From contig NZ_JACHBW010000012.1 of assembly GCF_014200455.1 (NCBI RefSeq), forward strand, positions 62,001 through 126,000: DNA of 64,000 bases, written 5' to 3'. This stretch comes from Paraburkholderia bannensis. Lineage in GTDB: Bacteria; Pseudomonadota; Gammaproteobacteria; Burkholderiales; Burkholderiaceae. Positions within the stretch are counted from its first letter, which is position 1; every line of letters begins with the position of its first letter. The notes beneath the pieces are model-generated. The model was not told the origin of the DNA, did no database searches, and saw only the letters and a program-made list of their open reading frames with translations. Positions 47,395 to 56,790 of this stretch are shown here, piece after piece. The position numbers and the translations under genes were made by a program.

Positions 47395-49044
47395 CTACTG
47401 CACCGACACGCCATCAAATCGATGACTGCCGAGCGGCGAGAACACCAGCCCCTGGACGCGATTCGACACCGGCAGCGACACGATCGAATGTGCGATCGGC
47501 GTGAACGGCACCTGCTGCTTGAAAATGACCTGCGCCTGCTCGTAGAGCGCGGTGCGCTGCTGCACGTCGGAGTCGGCGCGGGCTTTCTCGATCAGCTTGT
47601 TGAAGGCCGGATCGCACCACTTCGACACATTGCTGCCATGCACGGCATCGCAGCCGAGCAGCGCGCCGAGCCAGTTATCCGGATCGCCGTTGTCCCCCGA
47701 CCAGCCGTAGAGCAGCGCATCGTGCTCGCCACCCTGCTTGGCGCGACGGTTGTACTCGCCCCACTCGTAGCTCACGATCTTCGCGCGCACGCCGATCTTC
47801 GCCCAGTCCTGCTGGATCAGTTGCGCCATCAACTGCCCGTTGGGGTTATAGGGACGCTGCACCGGCATCGCCCAGAGCGTGATCTCGAAGCCATCCGGAA
47901 AGCCGGCCTGCGCGAGCAGCGCGCGGGCTTTCGCGGCGTCGTAGGGCGCGTCCTTGAGGCTCGGGTTATACGACCATTGCGAGGGCGGCATGGGATTCGA
48001 CGCGATCTTCGCATTGCCGGCGAACACGGCCTGAATGATCGCGGGCTTGTCGATCGCCATATCGAGCGCGCGGCGCACCTCCACGCGGTCGAGCGGCGGG
48101 TGCTGCGTGTTATAGGCGACGAAGCCGACATTGAAACCCACGCCCGACACCAGCCGCAGCGACGGATTGCGCTTGACCACGTCGAGATCGGCGGGACGCG
48201 GGAATACCGAAACCTGGCACTCGCCGCTCGCGAGCTTCTGGATACGTACGGCCGGATCGGGATTGATCGAGAAAATCAGATGCGCGAGTTTGACGTCCTG
48301 CGGGCGCCAGTAATCGGGATTCGCGTCGTAGCGGATCAGCGCGTCCTTCTGGTAGGAGCGGAATACGAACGGCCCGGTGCCCACCGGCAGTTGGTTGATA
48401 TCGGCCTCGCGATGCGCCGCGCTCAATTGCGCCGCGTATTCGGCGGAAAGAATCGACGCGAAACTCATCGCCAGATTGCGCACGAAGATCACGTCGGGCG
48501 TCTTGAGCGTGAAGCGCACCGTGTAGTCGTCGAGTCTGTCGATCTTCGCGATGTTCTTGTCGAAGCCCAGATCGCTGAAATACGGGAAGCTTGTGGGATA
48601 CGCCTTGCGAAACGGCTGCTGCGCGTCGAGCATGCGGTTGAACGTGAACAGCACGTCGTCGGCGTTGAAGTCGCGCGTCGGGTGAAAGTACGCCGTGGTC
48701 TGGAATTTCACGCCATGCCGCAGATGAAACGTGTAGACGCGCTGGTCGGGCGAACTGTCCCAACTGGTCGCGAGACCCGGTTCGAGATCGAGCGTGCCGT
48801 TGCGAAACTGCACGAGTTCGTTGTAGATCGTGTCGGTGCTGGCGTCGAAGTCCGTGCTGGTGGTGTGCTGGCCGGGGTCGAAGCCCGCGGGGCTGCCCTC
48901 GCTGCAAAACACCAGGGTGCCCGTGGGTCCTTTGGGCGCGGCGTGGGCCGTGGTCGACAATGCGACGACGGCGGCTGAGCTGGCGATGGCGAGTGCGCTG
49001 AACGCGCGGGCAAAACGCCGCGGGCCTGATAGTCGGAGGAGCAT
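47395..49044 (-). CDS. DppA-type peptide-binding periplasmic protein (orphan SBP)
   Basis: About 549 residues with a signal peptide (AHAAP region). TLVFCSEGSPAGFDPGQ, FNADDVLFTFNRMLD, GTGPFVFRSY and DNGDPDNWLG identify the family 5 substrate-binding proteins of dipeptide ABC transporters. The permease and ATPase genes are not next to it, so it must use a transporter encoded elsewhere. I chose the ATG at 49044; the frame extends to 49131 but without an evident signal. It is separated from the ferulate genes by the ech promoter. Confidence 0.9.
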   Translation of the reverse strand: MLLRLSGPRRFARAFSALAIASSAAVVALSTTAHAAPKGPTGTLVFCSEGSPAGFDPGQHTTSTDFDASTDTIYNELVQFRNGTLDLEPGLATSWDSSPDQRVYTFHLRHGVKFQTTAYFHPTRDFNADDVLFTFNRMLDAQQPFRKAYPTSFPYFSDLGFDKNIAKIDRLDDYTVRFTLKTPDVIFVRNLAMSFASILSAEYAAQLSAAHREADINQLPVGTGPFVFRSYQKDALIRYDANPDYWRPQDVKLAHLIFSINPDPAVRIQKLASGECQVSVFPRPADLDVVKRNPSLRLVSGVGFNVGFVAYNTQHPPLDRVEVRRALDMAIDKPAIIQAVFAGNAKIASNPMPPSQWSYNPSLKDAPYDAAKARALLAQAGFPDGFEITLWAMPVQRPYNPNGQLMAQLIQQDWAKIGVRAKIVSYEWGEYNRRAKQGGEHDALLYGWSGDNGDPDNWLGALLGCDAVHGSNVSKWCDPAFNKLIEKARADSDVQQRTALYEQAQVIFKQQVPFTPIAHSIVSLPVSNRVQGLVFSPLGSHRFDGVSVQ

Positions 49045-49256
49045 GGTGAAGTCCGGATCGGATGCGTAAATCGTGGATTTTTCTGCGAAATCTGCACGAT
49101 TTTGCGCACCCGCCGGCGCCTGAACCACCAATTTATCCGCACAACATTAGCAGCGAAGGTGCTAAAGCAAGCGACATGTCGCACCGGCGTTCGCGCTGCT
49201 TTGTCATTCCGGGGCCATATCCGTGCATGAGAATGTTGCATTGCCGCAAGTTGCCC

Positions 49257-49284
49257 TTGCATTCCGAGAAAGGGAACCTATAAT
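49257..49284 (+). promoter_or_regulatory. Strong sigma-70 promoter of a small gene
   Basis: TTGCAT (49257-49262), a 16-base spacer and a perfect TATAAT (49279-49284). It lies 43 bases upstream of the small gene at 49328. Confidence 0.65.
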
Positions 49285-49327
49285 AGGGAAAACCCTTAGG
49301 TAACTACCCTGGACTTTCGAGGACATC

Positions 49328-49462
49328 ATGGCTGCGCTCATCGCTGCACTTTCGTCTAACGTCAATCAAGCTGTTGAGGCGCTTCGCCGCCTTGGCGTCA
49401 AGGCACTCAATCGCCACCTGGAATACTGCGAACTGCTCGCAGAGGCCCAGCGCCGCTACTAA
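49328..49462 (+). CDS. Small protein (44 aa) of unknown function
   Basis: A 44-residue protein, MAALIAALSSNVNQAV at the start and LNRHLEYCELLAEAQRRY at the end, with one cysteine and an amphipathic helical pattern. A GAGGACATC ribosome site precedes the ATG, and a consensus promoter lies 44 bases upstream. It is too short for ordinary gene-calling but promoter, ribosome site and composition are consistent with a real gene. Function is unknown. Its neighbour downstream is mscS. Confidence 0.6.
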   Translation: MAALIAALSSNVNQAVEALRRLGVKALNRHLEYCELLAEAQRRY

Positions 49463-49719
49463 GCGGCACGCGGACCGAGGGCGTCCGCCGCATTGATTCG
49501 TAGCCCTCGAAGTCGATTCAAAGGCTGTTGTAGCCGTATCACCGCACGCCGGAAGCGTCTGCTTCTGGCGTTTGCGTTTGTGGGTGCATTTGTGGGTGCG
49601 TTCGTCGTTGCGTCTAAGAAGCGCGCAGCCATACCGCGCCCGGTCGTTCCGGCCCCGCTCACGGGCACGCCGTCTGCTGCGTCTTTGCCATCGCAAAGTT
49701 GGCGCAGGTGGCCTGAACC

Positions 49720-50589
49720 ATGGACGACTTCTTCAATCGACTGTTCCGACTGTTCCATTTGCAGCCGTCGCTACTCGCGACGGTGACGCACGACCTTCTC
49801 CATCTGATCGTCGCGATCCTGATCGTGGCGCTTGGCTGGTGGATCTCGAACCGCATCGCCCGGCTTTTCGCCAACATGCTCGCGCGCTCGCACGCCGAGC
49901 CGACTCTCGCACCCATGCTCGCAGGCATCGCCGCGTGGACCGTGCGGGTGATCGCGATCGTCGCGTCGCTCAGCGAAGTCGGCATCGCGACCGCCAGCGT
50001 GCTGGCCGCGCTGGGCGCCGCCGGTCTGGCCATCGGCCTCGCCCTGCAAGGCACGCTGCAGAACATCGCGGCCGGCATCATGTTGCTGCTGTTGCGGCCG
50101 TTTCGCGCCGGCGACGTGATCGAGGGCAGCGGCGCGGCAGCCGGCATCGTGCGCGAGGTGGGCCTCTTCACGACGCGCATCGAGCGCGGCGACGGCAACG
50201 ACGTGTTCGTGCCGAACAGCCAGATCTGGAGCAATCCCGTCATCAATTACAGCAGCGGCGGCACCCAGCGTGTGGACGTGACGATCGATCTCGCCCGCCG
50301 CGATCAGGTCGATCCCGCCATCGCCGCACTCAAGAAAATGGTCGCCGACGAACCGCGCGTGCTGGCCGGAACCACGCTCGCGCCGAGCGTCGCAGTAGAC
50401 AGTTATCCGTCGAAGGGTGGCGCGCGGCTGCGCATCGCCGCGTGGGTGCGCAACGCCGACGCGGCCTATGCCGCCGACGATCTGCGCGCCCACGCGCGCC
50501 ACGCGCTGGCGAGCGCCGATCTGGCGGTTGCGGGTGCGCCCGCGATGCGCGAGAACATTGACAGGGACGCCGCGCTGTCACATTCGTGA
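49720..50589 (+). CDS. mscS: MscS-type mechanosensitive ion channel
   Basis: About 289 residues. Three N-terminal helices precede the pore helix (ASVLAALGAAGLAIGLALQGTLQNIAAGIMLLLLRPFRAGD), the MscS-family signature. The C-terminal vestibule domain follows (VFVPNSQIWSNPVINYS). It opens under membrane tension to release solutes on osmotic downshift. No signal peptide is needed. It is followed by a YqjE-like operon. Confidence 0.93.
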   Translation: MDDFFNRLFRLFHLQPSLLATVTHDLLHLIVAILIVALGWWISNRIARLFANMLARSHAEPTLAPMLAGIAAWTVRVIAIVASLSEVGIATASVLAALGAAGLAIGLALQGTLQNIAAGIMLLLLRPFRAGDVIEGSGAAAGIVREVGLFTTRIERGDGNDVFVPNSQIWSNPVINYSSGGTQRVDVTIDLARRDQVDPAIAALKKMVADEPRVLAGTTLAPSVAVDSYPSKGGARLRIAAWVRNADAAYAADDLRAHARHALASADLAVAGAPAMRENIDRDAALSHS

Positions 50590-50713
50590 CGCGCCGACGT
50601 TGAGGTAGCAAAGCGGCGATGCCGCGCCGGGGGAAGTTGCGAGCGTTTCAAGCGTCGCGTATCGATGATGCGCGACCCCGCTGCCAGACAGCGCATTTCG
50701 CGGGAGGATGGCC

Positions 50714-51088
50714 ATGTCGATGCAAACGAGGCTCGACCGCTGGCGCAATGTGTCGCGGTTCCTCATGACCCGCCTGGCGGATTACAGCGAACTGTTCGTG
50801 ATCGAACTCGCCGAAACCCGCGCGCGCGTGATGCGGGAGATGCTCGCACTGGTGGCGCTCGCGGTGACGGTGCTGTTCACGTTGTCGTTCTTCTGTTTCG
50901 CGTTGATCGCCTCCGCCTGGAACACGGCGTATTTCCTGATCGTGGTGTGGGGCATCGCCGCGGCCTGGCTGTTGCTCTCGCTGGTGGCCTTGATGATGCT
51001 GCGCTCGCAGCGTCATGTTCAATCGTTCGGCATCCTGAAGGATGAAATCCGCGCCGATGTCGAAACGATCAAGGAGGCGCTCAAATGA
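50714..51088 (+). CDS. YqjE-like / phage-holin-family membrane protein
   Basis: About 124 residues with two hydrophobic segments (LALVALAVTVLFTLSFFCFALIAS and YFLIVVWGIAAAWLLLSLVALMML). The LADYSELFVIELAETRARV segment fits the YqjE/holin_3_6 family. The ATG at 50714 was chosen over 50708 because GGGAGG at 50703-50707 would abut the first. It overlaps the next gene by four bases (ATGA), as in yqjE-yqjK operons. Function is unknown; homologues sit in stress-induced operons. Confidence 0.75.
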   Translation: MSMQTRLDRWRNVSRFLMTRLADYSELFVIELAETRARVMREMLALVALAVTVLFTLSFFCFALIASAWNTAYFLIVVWGIAAAWLLLSLVALMMLRSQRHVQSFGILKDEIRADVETIKEALK

Positions 51089-51393
51089 ATCACCGCACCC
51101 GCCTGCGCCGCGAACATAAAGCCGCTGTGCTGGCCCGCATGGAACGGGCACGCACGCAACTGCTCATCGCCAATATCGGCTTGCGCCTGGGCCAGTATCC
51201 CGCCGGGCCGCACGTTAACGCGCTCTCGCTCACCAACCTGCGCCATGCGCTGGCTGCCGCGCCGCGCGTCACCCTGCTCGGCTCGGCTGTGTTGGGGACC
51301 GTGGTATTCGGACCCAAACGGGTTGTACCGATGCTGGCGCGCACGGGCTTGCTGGGATGGGTTGCGCGCAATGTGCGCCTGCAGGGACGTTGA
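51085..51393 (+). CDS. YqjK-like small protein
   Basis: About 102 residues. A basic N-terminal part (NHRTRLRREHKAAVLARMERAR) precedes a weakly hydrophobic C-terminal half (VTLLGSAVLGTVVFGPKRVVPML). It overlaps the YqjE-like gene by four bases and is translationally coupled. The pair resembles yqjE-yqjK of enterobacteria in order but sequence similarity is weak, so this name is tentative. Confidence 0.65.
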   Translation: MNHRTRLRREHKAAVLARMERARTQLLIANIGLRLGQYPAGPHVNALSLTNLRHALAAAPRVTLLGSAVLGTVVFGPKRVVPMLARTGLLGWVARNVRLQGR

Positions 51394-51509
51394 ACGCTCG
51401 GTCGGCTCGTCGCTTTGCGCAGGAAGCCGGACTGTCGTGGTGTAGCATTTCACACAGAAACGAGGGCTATCATCCCCTCGCCGCCAGGCCCGCTCCCGGA
51501 GACCGCCCG

Positions 51510-51905
51510 ATGCCCCTCGACTGGAAACGCCGGATCCGCCTGTTCGTGCAGCGTTTCTGGCAACCCACCAGCGCCTGCATGACCTGCATGCCCGGCAGCT
51601 GGAGCAACATCATGAGCGCCGCGCACTGGGCGCTGGCTTTCAAGACCGGGCTCTTCACCGGCCTGCTGGCCGTGCTGCTCACCTTCACGCCGCTGGCGAA
51701 GCTTTACTCGAACCGCTACGGCAACGCGCTCGTCATGGGCGCGCTCAGCGCCATCGGCGACGCCTATTCGCACCCCAGCCACTATGCCTTTCCCGAAGCG
51801 CTGCTCACCGGCACGGTTTCGGGGCTGATCACGCTGGCCGCCTCGTTTCTGTTCGAAGACCGCGCGCGGCGGCTGCGAGCTGCCTGGAAACGCCTGGCCG
51901 GCTAG
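51510..51905 (+). CDS. Small membrane protein of unknown function
   Basis: About 131 residues. It starts MPLDWKRRIRLFVQRFWQP, then has Cys-containing ACMTCMPG, and two or three hydrophobic segments (LFTGLLAVLLTFTP, LITLAASFLF). CCGGAGACCG is the ribosome site. It overlaps the stop of the convergent dehydrogenase gene by four bases. I do not recognise the family. The C-terminus is basic. Confidence 0.65.
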   Translation: MPLDWKRRIRLFVQRFWQPTSACMTCMPGSWSNIMSAAHWALAFKTGLFTGLLAVLLTFTPLAKLYSNRYGNALVMGALSAIGDAYSHPSHYAFPEALLTGTVSGLITLAASFLFEDRARRLRAAWKRLAG

Positions 51906-52900
51906 GCGTCCACGCTGATTTCGTTGCTCAGCGGCTGACCGGTTTCGAACTCGGTGATGCTGCGCAGCGTGGTTTCGCAGATCGTCGATACGGCCTCGCG
52001 CGTCATGAAGGCTTGATGCCCCGTTACGATCACGTTGGGAAAAGTCATCAATCGTTGCAACACGTCGTCGTCGACGATGGTGCCCGAGAGATCGCGGAAG
52101 AACACGTCGGCCTCCTGCTCGTAGACGTCGATTGCGAGACCACCCAGTTGCCCGCTCCTGAGCGCGCCAATGACCGCTTCCGTATCCACCAGACCGCCAC
52201 GGCTGGTGTTGATGAGGAGTGCGCCGCGTTTGGCGCGCGCCAGCGTATCGGCGTTGATGATGTGGTAAGTCTGCGGCGTCAGCGGGCAATGCAGCGAGAC
52301 GATATCCGCATTCATGCCGATCGCGCCGTCGGTCGCATAGCGCCCGCCCAGCGCCTCGAATTCCGGCGTGGGATAGGCGTCGTAGCCAATCACCTCGCAG
52401 CCGAAGCCAACCATGATGCGCGTGAAGGCGCGGCCAATCTTGCCCGTGCCGATCACGGCAACGGTCTTGCCGCACAGGTCGAAACCCATCAGCCCATCGA
52501 GCGCAAAATTGAAATCGCGCGTGCGGTTATAAGCCCGATGGACTTTGCGGTTAATCGCCATCAGCAAGGCCACGGCATGCTCGGCCACCGAATTGGGCGA
52601 GTAATCGACCACTCGCACCACCTTGATTCCCAGTCGCGCGGCAGCCTTCAGGTCGACGTTGTTGAAGCCGGTGCAACGCAATGCGATCAGCTGCGTACCG
52701 CCGCGCGCCAGCGTTTCGAGGATGCGGGCATTGGCCTTGTCGTTCACGAAGATGCAGATGCCGCGATAACCCGCCGCCAATCCTACGGTATCCTCATCGA
52801 GTGGATCGTCCAGATACCTGAGGCGATGCCCTTGCTGTGCATTGGCCGCGTCGAGAAACTGGCGATCGTAAGGCTTGGCGCTGAATACGGCTATTTCCAT
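51902..52900 (-). CDS. ldhA: D-2-hydroxyacid dehydrogenase (D-lactate dehydrogenase-like)
   Basis: About 332 residues. The NAD motif GTGKIGRAF, the catalytic Arg in LINTSRGGLVD, Glu in VYEQEADVFF and His in VTGHQAFMT are all present, so it should be active. The length and DLSGTIVDDDVLQRL match fermentative LdhA, which reduces pyruvate to D-lactate. It is co-directional with the AspT-like transporter upstream (gap 37 bp) and could pair with it in organic-acid export (inference). Confidence 0.9.
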   Translation of the reverse strand: MEIAVFSAKPYDRQFLDAANAQQGHRLRYLDDPLDEDTVGLAAGYRGICIFVNDKANARILETLARGGTQLIALRCTGFNNVDLKAAARLGIKVVRVVDYSPNSVAEHAVALLMAINRKVHRAYNRTRDFNFALDGLMGFDLCGKTVAVIGTGKIGRAFTRIMVGFGCEVIGYDAYPTPEFEALGGRYATDGAIGMNADIVSLHCPLTPQTYHIINADTLARAKRGALLINTSRGGLVDTEAVIGALRSGQLGGLAIDVYEQEADVFFRDLSGTIVDDDVLQRLMTFPNVIVTGHQAFMTREAVSTICETTLRSITEFETGQPLSNEISVDA

Positions 52901-52937
52901 CTGCTTTCTCCGAATACGGGTTCATCGCGCCGTGCCG

Positions 52938-54530
52938 TCAATGCGTCATCAACGCCACGGCGATTTCCACGAAGAGAATCTTCACGATCGTCATCGAAGG
53001 GAAAATCATCGCATAACCGACGTCTGGAAGATCCGTCGGCGCCACGCGGTTTGCAAACGCCAGGATTGCCGGGTTGCCGGTCGCGCCGCTGATGACGCCC
53101 ATCGTCGCGTCGAAGGGCAGGCGGAAGATCCAGAGGCAACACACGGCCGTGATAAGCAGCAACGCCAGCACGATGACGAGTCCGTAAAGCAGAAAGGCCA
53201 CGCCCGTCGCGCCGACCGTGGCAAAGAACTTAGGTCCGGACGCCATGCCCACCTGGGCGAGAAAGATCGTCAGGCCGAAGTTGCGCAGCACCAGATTCGC
53301 GGTCAGCGGCATGGTCCAGACGAACGGCCCGAAGCGCCGCACCCGGCCCAGACACAACGCCACCAGCAACACGGCCGCAAGACCCAGTGTCAGTCTGCCC
53401 ACGCCGGGAATCGGCACGGGAATCGCGCCAGCGATCAAGCCTAGCGCCGCGCCCACGCCAATCGAAATAAAGCCCAGTTCCGCCGTCCCTTTGATCGAAT
53501 CGCCAAAGAACGCCCGCATGCTCTTCTGGTGGACCTGATTGACCAGCAGGCCCACCCGGTCGCCGAATTCGAGTATCAGTTCCTGGCCCGGCATCATATC
53601 GACGTCGCCGCGCCGGACATGCGCGATCGAACACGCCACGCCGTCGGGAAAACGCAGATCGCGCAGCGCATGCCCCACCACCAGGCGGCTGGACGCGAAC
53701 ACGCGCATATAGGTCAGATCCTCGCGATGATTGGTCATGCGTCCAGGCTGCAATTCGCCGCATAAGGCCGTGGCGTCGCGCAGCAAGGCCGGATCGGTGG
53801 CGGTCGCCAGCAGCACGTCGTCGGGTTGGAGAACCAGGTCGGCTAACGGCGTGTGGTTGTGATGGGCGCGGCGCACGGCGGCGATGAACACGCCTTGCGG
53901 CAGACGCTTGATGAGATCGGTGAGGGTGAGGCCCACCAGATCGGGATTTCTCAATGCGATCTCGGCGGATTCGATCAGCTTTGGCGCGGGGCGTTCGATT
54001 CTGGGCTTGAGCACCGCGCCCAGCGCGTACAGAAAGAGAATCGGCACAGCCACGCCAAACGGATACGAAACGCTATACCCCACTGCCGCGCCATCGCTTT
54101 TCAAGGCCGCTACGGCGGCCTGCAGGCTCGCCGTGCTGGTGCCGGAGCCGGCGAACATCCCCAGCGCCTGGTCCAGCTTCACGCCGCACAGGGGAATCAA
54201 GGCGATCGAGACAAACCCCGCGCCGATCACCCCAAGAATGGCGGCGGCGTTGGCCTTGAGTCCGTCGGCGCTGCTCAGCCCCTTGAAGAACTGTTCGCCG
54301 TACTGGATGCCGATGCCGTACAGAAACAGCAGCAGGCCGAGCGTGCCGAGCAGCGGGGGCGGCGCAGACTTCGGCACCCAGCCGCCTATCGCCAGCCCGA
54401 CGAACAGCACGGCGCCGGATCCAAGCGACACCCCTTTGATATTCAGTTCGCCCACCACATAACCGAGCGCCACCGTCACGAAGAGCGTCAGCAGAGGCTG
54501 GGCTTCGAGCAGCGTCTTGATCGCGTCCAT
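52938..54530 (-). CDS. AspT/YidE-type transporter with RCK_C domains
   Basis: About 530 residues. N- and C-terminal membrane halves (each with the GAGTSTAS-like / GATGNPA-like repeat) flank two central TrkA_C-type regulatory domains (about 190-340), as in the AspT (aspartate:alanine antiporter) family. The substrate is unknown; members move anionic amino acids or organic acids. I chose the ATG at 54530; the frame continues to 54632 but that part is unlike the family. It is 37 bp upstream of the dehydrogenase gene, so they are probably co-transcribed. Confidence 0.85.
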   Translation of the reverse strand: MDAIKTLLEAQPLLTLFVTVALGYVVGELNIKGVSLGSGAVLFVGLAIGGWVPKSAPPPLLGTLGLLLFLYGIGIQYGEQFFKGLSSADGLKANAAAILGVIGAGFVSIALIPLCGVKLDQALGMFAGSGTSTASLQAAVAALKSDGAAVGYSVSYPFGVAVPILFLYALGAVLKPRIERPAPKLIESAEIALRNPDLVGLTLTDLIKRLPQGVFIAAVRRAHHNHTPLADLVLQPDDVLLATATDPALLRDATALCGELQPGRMTNHREDLTYMRVFASSRLVVGHALRDLRFPDGVACSIAHVRRGDVDMMPGQELILEFGDRVGLLVNQVHQKSMRAFFGDSIKGTAELGFISIGVGAALGLIAGAIPVPIPGVGRLTLGLAAVLLVALCLGRVRRFGPFVWTMPLTANLVLRNFGLTIFLAQVGMASGPKFFATVGATGVAFLLYGLVIVLALLLITAVCCLWIFRLPFDATMGVISGATGNPAILAFANRVAPTDLPDVGYAMIFPSMTIVKILFVEIAVALMTH

Positions 54531-54740
54531 CCAGACCACCCTTTTTTGCAGAGTTGGAGGGCTACTGTTGCGTTTGCATACGTCGGCCAGCGGCGCTCGT
54601 GCAATTTCGCGGCGCTTTGGCCAATCACGCAATCCGCAGCTTTAAATTGTCTGCCATTATTCCGCGCCCCGCGTTTGCAGCGCGCCAAACTGCCCGGCGG
54701 CGCTCAGGATACGTCGAAGGTTATCTAACCCCGCAGCGCG

Positions 54741-55397
54741 TCAATCGCGATCCGGCGCGCCCAGCGGGAACAGTGGCCGATAAGGCCGCGCCTCTTGTAC
54801 CGCACGCGCGAACGAAGGCCGCGCGAGCAGCCGCTCGCGATACGCGCGCAGCGTGGCGAATTCCTCCGCAATGCGATGTGTCCAGTCCGCGTAAAACAGC
54901 GCGGGAGCCGCGGCGCAATCGGCAAGGGTGAACGCCTCGCCAGCGGCCCAGTTGCGCCCCGCCAGTTGTGCATCGAGCCACGCGTAGGCGAGATCGAGCT
55001 TCTGGGCCGCGTGGGCCATGCCCTCCACACGTTTCGCAACGTCGCCCGATAACGCGCCATCGACAGCACGCTGTACCGGCGTCATCACATGCAGATCGAA
55101 GAAGCGATCGAGAAAGCGCACGTCGAGCGCCGCCATCGGATCGGCGGGCAACAGGCGCACGGGCCCGGGATGCATGAGATGGAGATATTCGATGATGATG
55201 CTGGTTTCGGCCACATTGCGCGCGCCGTCCACCAGCAGCGGGAATTTACGCAGCGGCCAGCGTTGCAGCCAGTCCGCCGCGTGCGGCGAACCGGGTCCGA
55301 TGACGCGAAATTCGAAGGGCGTGCCGTTCTCGTACAGTGCAACGAGCACCTTCTGCGTGTACGAAGAGAAAGGATGACCGTAGAGCGCGAGCGACAT
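54741..55397 (-). CDS. Glutathione S-transferase family protein
   Basis: About 218 residues. The N-terminal thioredoxin-like domain (ALYGHPFSSYTQKVLVALYENG, PLRKFPLLVDG, ETSIIIEYL) precedes the helical C-terminal domain. The catalytic Ser/Tyr site is likely in SSYTQ. GGGAGGTATCGAG lies before the ATG at 55397. A role in detoxification is general for the family. It stands alone. Confidence 0.9.
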   Translation of the reverse strand: MSLALYGHPFSSYTQKVLVALYENGTPFEFRVIGPGSPHAADWLQRWPLRKFPLLVDGARNVAETSIIIEYLHLMHPGPVRLLPADPMAALDVRFLDRFFDLHVMTPVQRAVDGALSGDVAKRVEGMAHAAQKLDLAYAWLDAQLAGRNWAAGEAFTLADCAAAPALFYADWTHRIAEEFATLRAYRERLLARPSFARAVQEARPYRPLFPLGAPDRD

Positions 55398-55472
55398 CTC
55401 GATACCTCCCATACCGCCTCGGCGGCAAAGCGAATAACGCGGTGACTGGCGATGCCCGCCAGCCTAACGCAT

Positions 55473-56507
55473 TCACGCCGCGACGGGACGCGCTTGCGCT
55501 GTGGGGGCGGGTTTGAGACGCAGCGCCGGCGCTTCCACGCCGCGCCAGCTCACGAAAGCGATCGGCACGCAGATCGCCGACACGCAGGCGAACAACGCAA
55601 GCGGCGCAATCGAGGGCAGCCACAGCGCGAGTAGCTGCGTGACGGGCCAGCCGTACAGATAGAGACCGTATGAAAGATCGTCGCGCATGCGCAGCTTCTG
55701 CAGCAAGGGCGATTGACGCTGGCCGATGTAAAAGAGGCAGTAAGCGCCCAGTGTCACCGTCGCCGCGCGCATGACAGGCGCGGTTGCGAACAGCGCCGCG
55801 CCAAAACCCAGCAGCGCGAACACGGCAAAACGCCCGCGTAATGGCAGGCGCTCGCGCAGCAGATAAAAGCCCACGCCCGCCAGATAAAGCGAGGCAAACC
55901 AGAGCATGAAACCGGAGACGCCAAACAGCGCATCGCCCTGCTCGCCGCGCTGCATCGGCGCGCCGGCAATCGCTGCGGCATTGACCGCCACCGCGAGCAG
56001 GAGAATCGCCCAGCGGCGCTTCATCACGCCGCACAAACCCAGCACCGTCATCAGCAGATAACAGCGCAGCTCGAAGGTGATCGTCCACATCGATCCATTG
56101 ACCGAGGGCACCGGCGAATTCGCGAACACCTCGGGCGTGCGCGGCTGGCGCAAGCCGATGAGATCGGCGAAAAACTTGTGCGCTGACCAGTCGCTGAAGT
56201 ACTGCGCCGTGCTCGCGCCCAACGGCCCCACCACGAATACCGATAACACCGACGCCGCGATAAAGGCCGGATACAGGCGCAACGCCCGCTTTTTCAAAAA
56301 CGCGAGCGCGCGTGGTTCATGCGTCCAGCTTTGCGCAGTCAGATAGCCGCTGAGCAGGAAAAAGCCGCATACACCGAGCGTGCCGACCGACATCCCCGCC
56401 CCACTTGCCTCAAGCGGGTCCTGATGGCGCAGCAGCTCAAACGAATGAGAAAAGATCACCCCGACGGCGAATAACAGCCGCAATAGATTGAAGTTATTTT
56501 TATGCAC
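55473..56507 (-). CDS. Acyltransferase-3 (OafA/YrhL type) membrane protein
   Basis: About 344 residues with ten membrane helices. The active-site His is in GVIFSHSFELL, Arg in KKRALRLYPAF, and GFFLLSGYL follows. Members acetylate surface sugars such as O-antigen or exopolysaccharide. There are no sugar genes nearby, so the target is unknown. It lacks the extra SGNH domain of OafA. Confidence 0.85.
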   Translation of the reverse strand: MHKNNFNLLRLLFAVGVIFSHSFELLRHQDPLEASGAGMSVGTLGVCGFFLLSGYLTAQSWTHEPRALAFLKKRALRLYPAFIAASVLSVFVVGPLGASTAQYFSDWSAHKFFADLIGLRQPRTPEVFANSPVPSVNGSMWTITFELRCYLLMTVLGLCGVMKRRWAILLLAVAVNAAAIAGAPMQRGEQGDALFGVSGFMLWFASLYLAGVGFYLLRERLPLRGRFAVFALLGFGAALFATAPVMRAATVTLGAYCLFYIGQRQSPLLQKLRMRDDLSYGLYLYGWPVTQLLALWLPSIAPLALFACVSAICVPIAFVSWRGVEAPALRLKPAPTAQARPVAA

Positions 56508-56790
56508 GCGTTTCGTCTTATGTTTGCCAACGTCCCCGAAGTCGGTGCGGACTATACCAGCGAATTGTTTCAGTTAAATCAGCTCTGTCGCGCGAAAAGA
56601 ACAGGCGATAAAGAGGCATTGCACCTTTGCGGAATATCGGCTTTAAAAGCCGCTTAAAAGGCCGTTTAAATCGCCCGCCACAGCGCGACCCCCTCCTCCG
56701 GGGCACGGATTCTGCTCAAACGCTGTGCATCGGCCCGGCGCATTCGCACGACATAGCGCACGGCGCCCTCACCATAAGGAGGAGGAGTCC

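Noticed and set aside
49493-49786. 97-codon frame with a hydrophobic run overlapping the start of mscS
   Set aside because: It runs into mscS out of frame and its hydrophobic stretch comes from a short DNA repeat (about 49575-49605).
50714-51088. Prophage holin
   Set aside because: The family name contains holin, but there are no phage genes around, and the YqjE-like context with a partner gene fits a chromosomal membrane protein.
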